Assembly: GCF_020148105.1 (NCBI RefSeq)
Contig: NZ_JAHLZE010000007.1
Coordinates: 20,222-84,221 of the forward strand
From: Methanobrevibacter sp. TMH8
Lineage (GTDB): Archaea > Methanobacteriota > Methanobacteria > Methanobacteriales > Methanobacteriaceae
Direction: 5' to 3'
DNA length: 64,000 bases
Part shown: piece after piece, positions 18,997 through 28,589 of the stretch
How positions within the stretch are numbered: position 1 is the stretch's first letter
How the letters are laid out: every line of letters starts with the position of its first letter
The notes under the pieces: model-generated
What the model was told of the DNA's origin: nothing
Databases searched by the model: none
What the model saw: only the letters and a program-made list of their open reading frames with translations
Translations under genes and position numbers: made by a program

Positions 18997-19770
18997 TTAA
19001 TCTTTATTTATAAGATTTAATAATTTGAAATAGGTTTTAAATGCACAAATAACATCATCCAAAATAACAACCGCACGATTATTAACAACAGCACTACAAC
19101 AACACAAAAAAACCAAAGCTTTATCACTAACACCTATAAAAATACCTATGGCAGAAGGGTAACCTGCATTAGGATTCTCATCAAAAACCTCATCAGAATT
19201 AGTTGTCATATATTTATTATAAATTTTATCAATTTTATTTAAAAGTTTTTTAGCATTTTTATCAAATTCTAATCCCTTTAATCTGATAAAATATTCTTTA
19301 TCAGGACCATTAAAAATAATATCTTTATCAAAATCATCCAAAAGAACCATAACCTTATTAAGTATACAAAAAACATCAGAAAGATTAACTTCACCATTAT
19401 AAGCCAATACCCCAAAAATAACGTCTTTTAAACTATCATAACCTTCTAAACCCATTTTGTCTTTAAATCCAAGAGGAAGAAGATAATGAAATCTACCTTG
19501 TGGAAACGCATCAATTATATATTTAATTTGAGGAAATTCATTAGCAAAATCACTAGAAACATCTAACACATAAGACCCATATTCTAAAAAATATTTAATA
19601 ATCCTTTTTATGTTTTTAATAAAATCTTTAAAATTCTTAGAACCAGTAACCTCCCAAATAGAATTAAAAACATCATCTAAACCATCCAAATCAGAATAAT
19701 CTAATAATATCTCATTAGCAGAATTCTTAATCTTCTCCCTCTCATTTATAACACTATTATTCAAACTCAT
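18997..19770 (-). CDS. Unknown protein, paralogue of the following gene
   Basis: A 257-residue soluble helical protein, related to the product at 18172 over the whole length (see LNKVMVLLDDFDKDIIFNGP and KNAKKLLNKIDKIYNKY). It has an unusual hydrophobic segment with three cysteines in a row (FLCCCSAVV) where its paralogue has FLSACSAI. No signal peptide and no known motif. GGGGAG precedes the ATG. It starts 133 bases after the stop of the 1562-residue surface protein; an AT-rich stretch with ATTTTAAATATA could be its own promoter. The function is unknown. Confidence 0.7.
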   Translation of the reverse strand: MSLNNSVINEREKIKNSANEILLDYSDLDGLDDVFNSIWEVTGSKNFKDFIKNIKRIIKYFLEYGSYVLDVSSDFANEFPQIKYIIDAFPQGRFHYLLPLGFKDKMGLEGYDSLKDVIFGVLAYNGEVNLSDVFCILNKVMVLLDDFDKDIIFNGPDKEYFIRLKGLEFDKNAKKLLNKIDKIYNKYMTTNSDEVFDENPNAGYPSAIGIFIGVSDKALVFLCCCSAVVNNRAVVILDDVICAFKTYFKLLNLINKD

Positions 19771-19903
19771 AATAGAAACTCCCCTATATTTAAAATATTT
19801 ATTTTTAGAATTTTTATCTTTTTTTATTATAATTATTTATATTAACTGATTAAAATGAGAATTAAAATTATTAAATCATGAAATCTATTATAAATAAATA
19901 TGA

Positions 19904-22900
19904 TTATATTTTAATTCCAATTTTTCCAAGACCCCATTTGACGAATCCATACGCTGCATTACCCGTAGATTTAATCACCTTAACTGCTTTATTACCTAAA
20001 TCAGTAGTACCTTTTATAAAATTACCTACAACCGTTTTAGCACCCTTGTAATAATTTACAGCTTTTATAGTTATTCTAGTGACTTCTTTTTTAACAGTAG
20101 TTTTAATAGAAGTTGTAACAACAGATTTGACATTATTTGTAACATTAACAATAGTAGAATAAGATGGGATCATGGAAGAAATTTTTTTAACATTACCATA
20201 AGCATTATAAATACTATTTAACCCCAGACCAAATGTTAAAGCTTTCCCAAAATTTCCTAAATAACTTTTAATAGCAGGATACTTAAGTACTTGAGATAAA
20301 AATGTTGTCCAACTACCAGTACTTAACTTAAATCCAGTATACAATTGTTTTACAGTTTCAGTCAAAACCTTATCAGGAATCAACCTCTTCAATATAGGCA
20401 AAGGATTACCATTAAGAACTTTAGAAACATCAACCAAAACCTCCCAAGACTTACTCAAAAGCTTATTTCCACCAAGATTTAAAAAGAATCTAGAAACATC
20501 CTTTGCATATTTTCCAAATATTCTTGTTAATAATTTTCCTCCAGAGGTTCCTGCTCTAGAAGAAAGTGATGTTCCACCAGTAAAAATCGTTAAAGCCAAT
20601 AAACCAACATTTAACAATGTGTCGAATATACTCATATTTCCATTTTTATCAATACCAAAAATAATACTTAAAAGACTTTTAATATCATTATTTTTTATAT
20701 TACTATATCCATAAAATTTTAAATATGATTCTCCTAACATTTTAAGGAAATCACCATTATTCTTATTTAACCCATCTTGTATTTTTCCAGTTGTATAATA
20801 ATCAAAGAAAATGCCAAAAGGACCTAAATTCCTAAAATTACTCATAATTTTCCCTAATCCTCCTGCTTTAAGATACTGATTAAAGTCATATTTAGGGAAA
20901 TTTACCAAAACCATTCCCATTAACCATTTACTCGGACCATCAGGCATTTTTTTCACTATATCCAACCAATATGCTCTAAGAGATTTATATGCTTTATATT
21001 CACCTTTATTTTTTTCATTATTTGCTTTTTTAACAGCAGATTTATAAACTTTATTAACCAACACAGAATTAGCTTTAATCCCCTGCTTTTTAAACTCCAT
21101 AGCAATATAAGTTTTCAAATCATACAATTTACCTTTGGAATCACCAATATAATATTTATACAAATTTTGATTGTCAACTCTAGCTATTAATGTATAATAT
21201 CCATATTGTTTTACTTTTATTTTTGCTTTAGCTATATTTTTTGTAACATTATAATAAGTAGGTGAGACTATAGCCCAATCAAAACGAAATTTAACTTTTA
21301 AAGAAGGTATTGATAATTTTAATTTTTTGTTTTTATTGTCTCTAAATTTGACACCAATTTTATGAACTTTTTTGAGTTTTAATATGTTTGGAGCAATTAA
21401 ATAAGCTACTACATAGTTATTTATTTTGGTATTTTTAATTTTTGCTTTTTTGTTTTCTCCCCACCAGTTATATTCTGCATTAATAGCTCCTTTTACACGA
21501 TACAGATTATATTTTTCATTAACAATGTAGTTATAGTTATAATAATCTTTGTTGCCGATTTTGTGATATATTCCAATTTTATTGGATTTTATTGTGTTTT
21601 GTAGGAATCTGTTTTTAGATCCTTTAACACCTATTCCTATCTTGTTATCATAAACAATTGTTCTATTTAGTTGATTATAATTACCTTTAACAGCAAGACC
21701 ATAATTTCTATTTTTATATATTTTACTTTTTAGTAATTTATTATAGTTTCCATATAATCCAAATCCTGATTTAGAACCATTATAAACAGTTAAATTATAT
21801 AAAAGATTTTTATTTCCAACTGTAATGCCTTGTGTGTGTTTATTATTCTTTAAAACAGTGTAAGAAACACGATTATAATTTCCAACAGCATGTAATCCAT
21901 GATACCAGTTATTATAAATTTTATTATATGTGTAATTGTTGTAGTTTCCTTTAAAGTATACTGCACAGTATTTTCCATTTTTAGAATTATTAAGAATAGT
22001 ATTATTCTTAACTATGTTTTTGTTTCCCTCACCTCTAATACCATTTCTAAGATTATAATTAAAGTTATTATATGTGATATTTGACTTATTGCCTTGGAAG
22101 TATAGTCCTTGTTTTTTATTATAATTAGCTGTGTTTTTATAAACTTTATTATAATTTCCTTTTATACTTATTCCTATTTGATTATGATGGACTTTATTGT
22201 AGAGAAGATTTCCATTATTTCCCACAAGGTAAATACCATTACCCCTACCATTAAAAACATTGTTATAAGTTATTTTTGCTTTGTTTCCCTGAACAATCAG
22301 CTCTATTCCAACATTATTGGACAAATTATTATAAGAAACTAGGGAATTATCACCATATAAATGAATACCGTGAAAATTATTATCTTTAATATTATTATAT
22401 CTTACTTTTGCATTATTTCCTGTGATTAAAACTACACAATTTCCAGCACTATTAATTGAATTACCTTTAACATTATTATAATCAAAAATACTATTTTTAC
22501 CTTTGATTTCAACAGCATTCCTTTTATTGCCTGTGAAATTATTGTATGTCACATAAACGTAGTTACCTAAAAATATTGCTCCTTCAAGAAGATTATATGC
22601 TACATTATTATCTTTAAAATTAGTATTATTACCAATAATATTTATTCCTACATTATTAAGAGTGAAATTATTGCTAAAAAATTTATTATTATTTCCTTTA
22701 GTATAAAAACCAGCTCCTTTATTATTAGAAAATATATTATTGGTTATAACTCCATTATTAAGTATTGTAGAGTAAAAACCATGAAATCCATTATTTAAAA
22801 AAACATTATTAGTTACAGCAGCATTATTCATCAATTGACTATATATACCGTGATTACCATTAGCAATAAAACGATTATTTCTAATATTAGGATTGTTTCC

Positions 22901-24592
22901 ATTTAAAACAAGTCCATGACCTTTATTATTAGAAATATTATTATTAACAAAAGTTACCCCATAACCAGTTAAAACTACACCATTACTATCACTATTACTA
23001 ACAACATTACTTGTAAAATTACTATAATTACCATTTACATTAACACCAACATTATTACTATTAAAAACATTATCATAAATCTTATTCATATTTCCAGTAA
23101 TATATAATCCAGTACCACCATTATTTATAACCCTATTATTATTTATTATTCCATTTTGAAGATTAGTACTTCTAATAGCATGTTCAACATTACCTGTGAA
23201 ATTATTACCTGAAATAATAGCTTCAACACCAGTTAAAACTAAACCATTGCTATCACTATTACTGACAACATTATTTGTAAAATTAGTATAATTACCATTT
23301 ACATTAACACCAATATTATTACCTGTGAAAACGTTACTATAAATCTTATTTCTATTTCCAGTGATATATAATCCTGTGCCGCCATTGTTTATGACCCTAT
23401 TATTATTTATTATTGCATTTTGAAGATTATTGCTTCTAATAGCATGTTCACTATTCCCTGTGAAATTATTACCTGAAATAATAGTTCCATCACCACTTAA
23501 AACTAATCCTCTACCAGTATTACTAATAAAATTAGAATTTTGGATCAATATTGCTTTAGCTGAGTAAACACCACCTGAATTTCCAGTGTCTGCACGATTG
23601 TTATTAAAATTTGAATCCGTGATATTTAATGGATTTTGTGAATATATTCCTCCACCATTAGTAGCTTTATTATTGATAAAATTACAATTTATAATATTTA
23701 AATAGGCAGGATTAGAGTTTGAAAGATCATTGATTGCACCACCATTAGAAATTGCAGTATTGCCTGTGAAGTTTGAGTTTTTTATTGTTAGATCTGCATA
23801 TCTTGAATCTATTGCTCCACCATTTGATTCATTGGCAATATTGTTTTTAAAGGTACAATTTTCTATTAGTACTTCTCCCATGTTTATTCTTATGGCTCCA
23901 CCAAAATTCGCATAATTATCTTCAAAAACACAATTAATCACTTGATATCCAGTTCCACGAGCAAGATTAACAGCACCACCAGTAGTCAAAGCACTATTTC
24001 CTTTAAAGATACAATCTATAATTATTGTTCTATTTCCATGTGAATCTATAGCTCCACCTTCAACATGCTCATCATCACCTTCATAACGACCTTGATTATT
24101 AATAAAACTACAATTAATGAAAGTACAATCATCTACTCCTGGTCGAATAAAGATAGCTCCACCACTTTCACCCCAATTATTCCTAAAATTACAATTCTCA
24201 ACAACTATAGTACCATGAGCAATAATAGCTGAACCACCACCTATACCAGAATCACCATTAATAAAATCGATAAATAGAAAAGTAACAGTGGAATTCTCAT
24301 CAACACCAATTATACGACTTAAATGATGAGCATCTAAAACCGCATGCTCACTATCAGATTTACCCTGAATAACAATACTTGTTTTATTAAGAACACGAAT
24401 CTGACTACCACTACCAGTATAAGTCTTATTACCCAATAAAATACGATCATTATTACCAGAACCATCAATAGAATCCTGAATATCCTCAAAAGTAGAACCA
24501 ATCACAGTATGATCAGCAGCCGAAACACTAGATACCACACATAAAAAGAACACCAATAAAAATACTATTATAATAATTTTTTTATATAGCAT
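19904..24592 (-). CDS. Giant adhesin-like surface protein with a long C-terminal domain
   Basis: 1562 residues. A signal peptide (MLYKKIIIIVFLLVFFLCVVSSVSA) leads to a right-handed beta-helix of about 1000 residues built on N-rich rungs of the kind NNxFxxNxGxGIY; the first part has GGAI-type rungs. An Asn-rich, lysine-rich end of the helix follows to about 1090. The last about 410 residues (from near 1150) are different: hydrophobic and helical, with FFDYYTTGKIQDGLNKNNGD, a Gly-rich hydrophobic stretch (LLALTIFTGGTS) and a basic tail. There is no sorting motif or membrane anchor at the end. A GGAGGG ribosome binding site precedes the ATG. Downstream lie two paralogous genes and a membrane protein. 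The beta-helix is a cell-surface binding region; the C-terminal part is unclassified. Confidence 0.85.
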   Translation of the reverse strand: MLYKKIIIIVFLLVFFLCVVSSVSAADHTVIGSTFEDIQDSIDGSGNNDRILLGNKTYTGSGSQIRVLNKTSIVIQGKSDSEHAVLDAHHLSRIIGVDENSTVTFLFIDFINGDSGIGGGSAIIAHGTIVVENCNFRNNWGESGGAIFIRPGVDDCTFINCSFINNQGRYEGDDEHVEGGAIDSHGNRTIIIDCIFKGNSALTTGGAVNLARGTGYQVINCVFEDNYANFGGAIRINMGEVLIENCTFKNNIANESNGGAIDSRYADLTIKNSNFTGNTAISNGGAINDLSNSNPAYLNIINCNFINNKATNGGGIYSQNPLNITDSNFNNNRADTGNSGGVYSAKAILIQNSNFISNTGRGLVLSGDGTIISGNNFTGNSEHAIRSNNLQNAIINNNRVINNGGTGLYITGNRNKIYSNVFTGNNIGVNVNGNYTNFTNNVVSNSDSNGLVLTGVEAIISGNNFTGNVEHAIRSTNLQNGIINNNRVINNGGTGLYITGNMNKIYDNVFNSNNVGVNVNGNYSNFTSNVVSNSDSNGVVLTGYGVTFVNNNISNNKGHGLVLNGNNPNIRNNRFIANGNHGIYSQLMNNAAVTNNVFLNNGFHGFYSTILNNGVITNNIFSNNKGAGFYTKGNNNKFFSNNFTLNNVGINIIGNNTNFKDNNVAYNLLEGAIFLGNYVYVTYNNFTGNKRNAVEIKGKNSIFDYNNVKGNSINSAGNCVVLITGNNAKVRYNNIKDNNFHGIHLYGDNSLVSYNNLSNNVGIELIVQGNKAKITYNNVFNGRGNGIYLVGNNGNLLYNKVHHNQIGISIKGNYNKVYKNTANYNKKQGLYFQGNKSNITYNNFNYNLRNGIRGEGNKNIVKNNTILNNSKNGKYCAVYFKGNYNNYTYNKIYNNWYHGLHAVGNYNRVSYTVLKNNKHTQGITVGNKNLLYNLTVYNGSKSGFGLYGNYNKLLKSKIYKNRNYGLAVKGNYNQLNRTIVYDNKIGIGVKGSKNRFLQNTIKSNKIGIYHKIGNKDYYNYNYIVNEKYNLYRVKGAINAEYNWWGENKKAKIKNTKINNYVVAYLIAPNILKLKKVHKIGVKFRDNKNKKLKLSIPSLKVKFRFDWAIVSPTYYNVTKNIAKAKIKVKQYGYYTLIARVDNQNLYKYYIGDSKGKLYDLKTYIAMEFKKQGIKANSVLVNKVYKSAVKKANNEKNKGEYKAYKSLRAYWLDIVKKMPDGPSKWLMGMVLVNFPKYDFNQYLKAGGLGKIMSNFRNLGPFGIFFDYYTTGKIQDGLNKNNGDFLKMLGESYLKFYGYSNIKNNDIKSLLSIIFGIDKNGNMSIFDTLLNVGLLALTIFTGGTSLSSRAGTSGGKLLTRIFGKYAKDVSRFFLNLGGNKLLSKSWEVLVDVSKVLNGNPLPILKRLIPDKVLTETVKQLYTGFKLSTGSWTTFLSQVLKYPAIKSYLGNFGKALTFGLGLNSIYNAYGNVKKISSMIPSYSTIVNVTNNVKSVVTTSIKTTVKKEVTRITIKAVNYYKGAKTVVGNFIKGTTDLGNKAVKVIKSTGNAAYGFVKWGLGKIGIKI
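22971..23498 (-). repeat. Tandem 264-bp duplication inside the surface protein gene
   Basis: Two adjacent units, 22971-23234 and 23235-23498, are nearly identical in nucleotides, giving two copies of an 88-residue module (shared segments INNNRVINNGGTGLYITGN and NVGVNVNGNY). A partial third copy precedes them. This implies recent recombination or slippage within the beta-helix. Confidence 0.7.
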
Positions 24593-24903
24593 TATCTAAT
24601 CCCTCCAAACCCATATACCTAAAAACATTACTCAAAAACTATAATCCATTAATTGTTCAGATTATTATTGAAAATATAATAATTAATATAAATTTAATTA
24701 CTTTTTCTTAAATAATTATTACTAAATAAAGAAATATATAAAAAAACTAATATATAAAGATTCTCATAAAAACGAAAAATAAGAATATAAATAAACAATA
24801 CTAATACATAAAAACAATGTACTAGTAAAAACTTATCATATACAATTCAAGGTAAAAATATTACTAAAATAAAAAAAATAAAAAAAATTGATAAGAAAAA
24901 AAT
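24593..24903. other. AT-rich intergenic region
   Basis: 311 bp upstream of the surface protein gene, which should hold its promoter and the GGAGGG binding site. No gene is visible. Confidence 0.4.
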
Positions 24904-25443
24904 TTAATCTTCGTATTGTTTTAAAAATTCATTTTGAATATTTACAACTTCAGAACTGGTTTTTGCTGAGCTATAAGCTTCAAGAAGTTCAAAATTTAGT
25001 TCAATAAATGTATGACCCCATTTAAACCCATTCATAATATCTTTTGCAACTTCTTTAAAACCAGTGATATAAAGAGTAGCTGCTATTGCCTCAACAGTAG
25101 ATAGTTTACATGGTTTTCCATAGTTTACAGGACTTGTAGCTATCATAAATGGTAAACTTCTATGATATTTAGTTAGAGAAAAAAATTTAGCTGAAGAAGA
25201 AACTTTATTCCAAGAACAGTCAAGACCAACTACTCCTCGTTTTTCAACAAGGTGTTTGTCTTCAGGAGAAACTGCTCTTTCTGCAAAAGGATTTAAAATA
25301 ATAGCTCCACGAGGGATCTGGTTTAGATTATATATAATTCTGCAGTTTTTTTGTTTTTCCATCTTATAAGCAGTGCATTTCTTCTTATCACATTCATTTG
25401 CATGGAAAACAATTATCTTCAATCGATTCATTTTTTCATTCAT
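24904..25443 (-). CDS. tsr3: rRNA aminocarboxypropyltransferase Tsr3 (DUF367)
   Basis: Transfers the aminocarboxypropyl group of S-adenosylmethionine to a pseudouridine of small-subunit rRNA. The 179 residues show the family opening RLKIIVFHANECDKKKCTA, GLDCSWNKV, LPFMIATSPVNYGKPCKLST and the helix VEAIAATLYITGF. A TTG at 25446 extends by one codon, but the ATG at 25443 is the natural start. No ribosome binding site is seen. Archaeal and eukaryotic family only, which supports the archaeal origin of the window. Confidence 0.93.
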   Translation of the reverse strand: MNEKMNRLKIIVFHANECDKKKCTAYKMEKQKNCRIIYNLNQIPRGAIILNPFAERAVSPEDKHLVEKRGVVGLDCSWNKVSSSAKFFSLTKYHRSLPFMIATSPVNYGKPCKLSTVEAIAATLYITGFKEVAKDIMNGFKWGHTFIELNFELLEAYSSAKTSSEVVNIQNEFLKQYED

Positions 25444-25807
25444 CAATATTATTTAAGTTTTATATATAATAAATTTAATTATGTTTAATGATATTTAATA
25501 GATAATTAATAATACTTAATGATATTAGTTATAAATATTTATAAATGGTTATAAAAGGTTATGTTAGTGATTTTTGATTTTTAAATATTTTATAAAAAAG
25601 ATTAAGTTATTTAATAATATAATACTTTAAAATTTATATGAATATCAAAAAAGAAAACAAAATATACATTAAACATGATATACAAATTTATAATATATAT
25701 TTAATACTCTAATTCATTAGTAAAATAATATAAAATAATATAAAATATAATATCTAATCTATACAAATTATAATATTAAAATATATAATATTGAATGAGT
25801 GATAATT
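25444..25807. other. AT-rich intergenic region
   Basis: 364 bp between divergent genes. Only simple AT-rich words are seen. The end carries GAGTGAT, the binding site for the gene at 25808. Confidence 0.4.
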
Positions 25808-26308
25808 ATGGAAACTAAAAGAAAGATATTCTTTGTAATAATTGTTATTATTATAGCTATTATTGTAGCTGGAGTAATAAGTCTTAATTATGGAAATAAA
25901 ATCACGAAAAATCTAAATGGGACTGATTTTACAGTGCCAACTAATGCTGGAAATAATTCATATAATATAATAAAAAATAATGATTCAGCAATTACAGTAA
26001 CAGACGAAACAGTTATCAATGGAGAAACAAAATCCAATAAATCTTTAGTTATTCATACAACAAGTTCATATGATAATGCACTTGCAGCAGCTAGAAATGT
26101 ATCAAACCAATACAAAGAGAGATCAGGTAAAGCTATACCAAATGAAACTAATAAAACAAAAATAGCCAATGTTACAGTGACAAAAATCAAACTAAATTAT
26201 GGAAATGAAGATTTCTTTTATTATTTCACAAAAGATAACAAAAGTTTCTACATGTTTGGATATCCAGAACAATGGAATACTAGCATTATTAAAAGTTTGA
26301 TTAGTTGA
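25808..26308 (+). CDS. Single-pass membrane-anchored protein of unknown function
   Basis: 166 residues: a basic N-terminus (METKRK), one long hydrophobic helix (IFFVIIVIIIAIIVAGVI), and an external domain of about 135 residues that is Asn/Thr-rich (TKNLNGTDFTVPTNAGNN). A GTG 9 bases upstream lies inside the GAGTGAT binding site, so the ATG at 25808 is taken. The ending DNKSFYMFGYPEQWNTSIIKSLIS suggests a strand-rich fold like the PsbP-like proteins elsewhere in the window. The function is unknown. Confidence 0.65.
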   Translation: METKRKIFFVIIVIIIAIIVAGVISLNYGNKITKNLNGTDFTVPTNAGNNSYNIIKNNDSAITVTDETVINGETKSNKSLVIHTTSSYDNALAAARNVSNQYKERSGKAIPNETNKTKIANVTVTKIKLNYGNEDFFYYFTKDNKSFYMFGYPEQWNTSIIKSLIS

Positions 26309-27196
26309 ATTAAATAATTTATAAAAAATTTATAAATAAAATTACAAAAATTCGATTTTTTAATTTACTTTATTCTTATATTTTTTCTTATATTTTTCTT
26401 TTTTTCTATTTTTCTTACATTCATTTTGTTTATTTATGAGTATTAGTTCATAATTAATTTAAAAAGCTTTAAAAAGCTTCATTTGATTTTATATTATTTT
26501 ATATTATTAATTTATTTCTTATCAGATAAATTAAAATTATAAAAATTTTTCATTTATTTTTAAGCATAATTCCATTATTTATTCATATCAAAATTTAATA
26601 ATATTCACTATTCTGAATTATCTATTTCAATTGTATATTAATTATATACTATTAATTATATTTGATTAAAATAAGAAATTATCAGTGATTATCCTTTTAA
26701 TTCCATATTATTTAAATATTAGATATTAACATAGTATATTCATATTTTAAAAATTATTAATCTTTGTTGAAATATAAAGACAAATAATATACATATATTC
26801 ACCAACCTTCAATATTATATATCAATCAGCCATATTATGTATAAAATACTATACATTATTAAAATAAATGAAAAATTAAATGTAAAGCTGAAACAAAAAA
26901 TAAAAAAATATATAATATTAAATTTTATATTTAATTATTAAGAAAAAATATATTAAATATGATTATAATATTAATTATTATTAAAATATAAAACAGTTAT
27001 ATTTTCAAAATGAATTTTAAATAATGTTATTTATAGAAAAAATTTTAATATATTATTTATATCATTAATATAATATCATTAATAAAATAATATAATGTAA
27101 TATAAATATAATTAATATAAGGTATAATATATTTAATTATTCATGAAAACATTTCTATAGAAAACAAAAAATAACTAACAAAGTTGGATTTTATCT
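26309..27196. other. Longest gene-free stretch (888 bp)
   Basis: Very AT-rich, with no frame of credible composition on either strand and no hairpin that stands out. Nothing supported is seen. Confidence 0.4.
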
Positions 27197-27463
27197 ATGA
27201 ATAGTATTGTAAGATATGTGAGAAAGGAAATGGGCATAAATCAAAAAGATTTAGCTAAAATGGCGGGAGTCACTAGACAAACTATAAGTGCGATAGAAAA
27301 AGGAAAATATAATCCATCACTACTTCTAGCTTACAAATTATCAAGAATTCTTGAATGTTCTAAAATCGAGGAACTTTTCCTCTTAGAAGAAAAACACGTT
27401 TTCAATGAAGGTGAACTTGCAGAAATGAAGAAAAAATATATTAAAAAACCAAAAAATAAATGA
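27197..27463 (+). CDS. Small XRE-family transcriptional regulator
   Basis: An 88-residue DNA-binding protein made of one Cro/CI-type helix-turn-helix: VRKEMGINQKDLAKMAGVTR then QTISAIEKGKYNPSLLLAYK. The end is a short basic tail (KKKYIKKPKNK). This matches the small regulators that usually repress neighbouring genes. No operator could be identified. Its neighbours are membrane-anchored proteins, and it is flanked by long gaps. Confidence 0.9.
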   Translation: MNSIVRYVRKEMGINQKDLAKMAGVTRQTISAIEKGKYNPSLLLAYKLSRILECSKIEELFLLEEKHVFNEGELAEMKKKYIKKPKNK

Positions 27464-27846
27464 AATTAAAAGATTTTTACAGATATTAAAATACTGAAAA
27501 ATTTATTAAAATATTCTTTTTAAAATATTAAATTTATACTATAAATGGTATAACACTATTCATCTTTTTTCTCTATTATTTATTTATCATAATTTTTACT
27601 CACAGGATACTTTATCAATATTAAAAATAATTTTAATTTTTAAAACACAAATATTGATATTTATTTAATCATATCATTAAAAATATTCTTATTGATTATT
27701 TATAACTGGTTTTTTTATCATTTAAATAAATGATAATCTTCCATAAATAGTGAAATATTTTCTTTATAATTAGCATAATTATTTTTTAAAATAATATAAA
27801 AACAAAAATCTAAATAGAATAAAAAATAAAATAAATATAGATTAAT
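27464..27846. other. AT-rich intergenic region
   Basis: 383 bp with no gene or clear signal. TTATCATTTAAATAAATGATAA at 27716-27737 is a short inverted repeat (arms TTATCATTTA and TAAATGATAA) and may be an operator. Confidence 0.35.
27716..27737. repeat. Palindrome with 10-bp arms upstream of the PsbP-like protein gene
   Basis: The inverted repeat has arms TTATCATTTA and TAAATGATAA with two bases between. It lies about 110 bases upstream of the gene at 27847 and about 250 bases after the XRE regulator, so it could be the binding site of that regulator. This is inference from position. Confidence 0.35.
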
Positions 27847-28485
27847 ATGGATAAATCGATTATATTAATAATAATTTTGTGTATATTAGCTGTATTTGTA
27901 GCTACTGTAAACACTCAACCAATTTATATTACATTAAATGATATAAAAACAACTATTGAGGGAGAAACAAACAAAGAACCAATAGTTAATCTCACAAATA
28001 ATAATACACAAAATATAACAAATAATAATAATAATAACCAAAATAACAATATAAACAATCTTATCTTTAATGACAATAAAAAAACAACAGACAAAATTAA
28101 AATTTATAATAAAAGTGGAATTTACTTCCAATATCCTAGTTATTGGAACTATGATCAATTTAAGAAATTAATTAGTTTATTTAAAAAAGAATATATTAGT
28201 AGGTGGGATGATGGAATAATTTTTTACATTTCAGACTATCCTATTAATGAAGAGTTAAAAATACAACAAGAAACAGAAAGATACAAACATCCCAAAAATA
28301 TAACTGTTGACAATAAAAAAGCTTTCTCATTAAGCACAACAAAAGCTGATTATTGGCAATACTTAATATTAGTACAAAAAAACCAATCAAAAACCTACGT
28401 CATCACATTTTATTGTGATCAAGAACTTAAAAAACAAGATAAAGTACTTTTTGATGAAATATTGTCCACTATGAAGTTAAATTAA
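27847..28485 (+). CDS. Membrane-anchored protein with PsbP-like domain
   Basis: 212 residues. A hydrophobic N-terminal helix (SIILIIILCILAVFVATVN) is followed by a low-complexity Asn linker (about 50-75), then a C-terminal domain of about 130 residues. The domain begins KSGIYFQYPSYWNY, the same pattern as ISFNYSSDWSI in the protein at 17319, and ends as a short strand and helix. Such domains are membrane-bound lipoprotein-like in bacteria; the function here is unknown. The XRE regulator is upstream on the same strand. Confidence 0.65.
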   Translation: MDKSIILIIILCILAVFVATVNTQPIYITLNDIKTTIEGETNKEPIVNLTNNNTQNITNNNNNNQNNNINNLIFNDNKKTTDKIKIYNKSGIYFQYPSYWNYDQFKKLISLFKKEYISRWDDGIIFYISDYPINEELKIQQETERYKHPKNITVDNKKAFSLSTTKADYWQYLILVQKNQSKTYVITFYCDQELKKQDKVLFDEILSTMKLN

Positions 28486-28589
28486 AAAATATAGATTAAT
28501 AAAATAAAGAATTGAATACTGTTAATACAACTAGAAAAAATAAAAAAATAAAAAATAGAAAAAATGAAAAATGAATAATAACAATTAAC

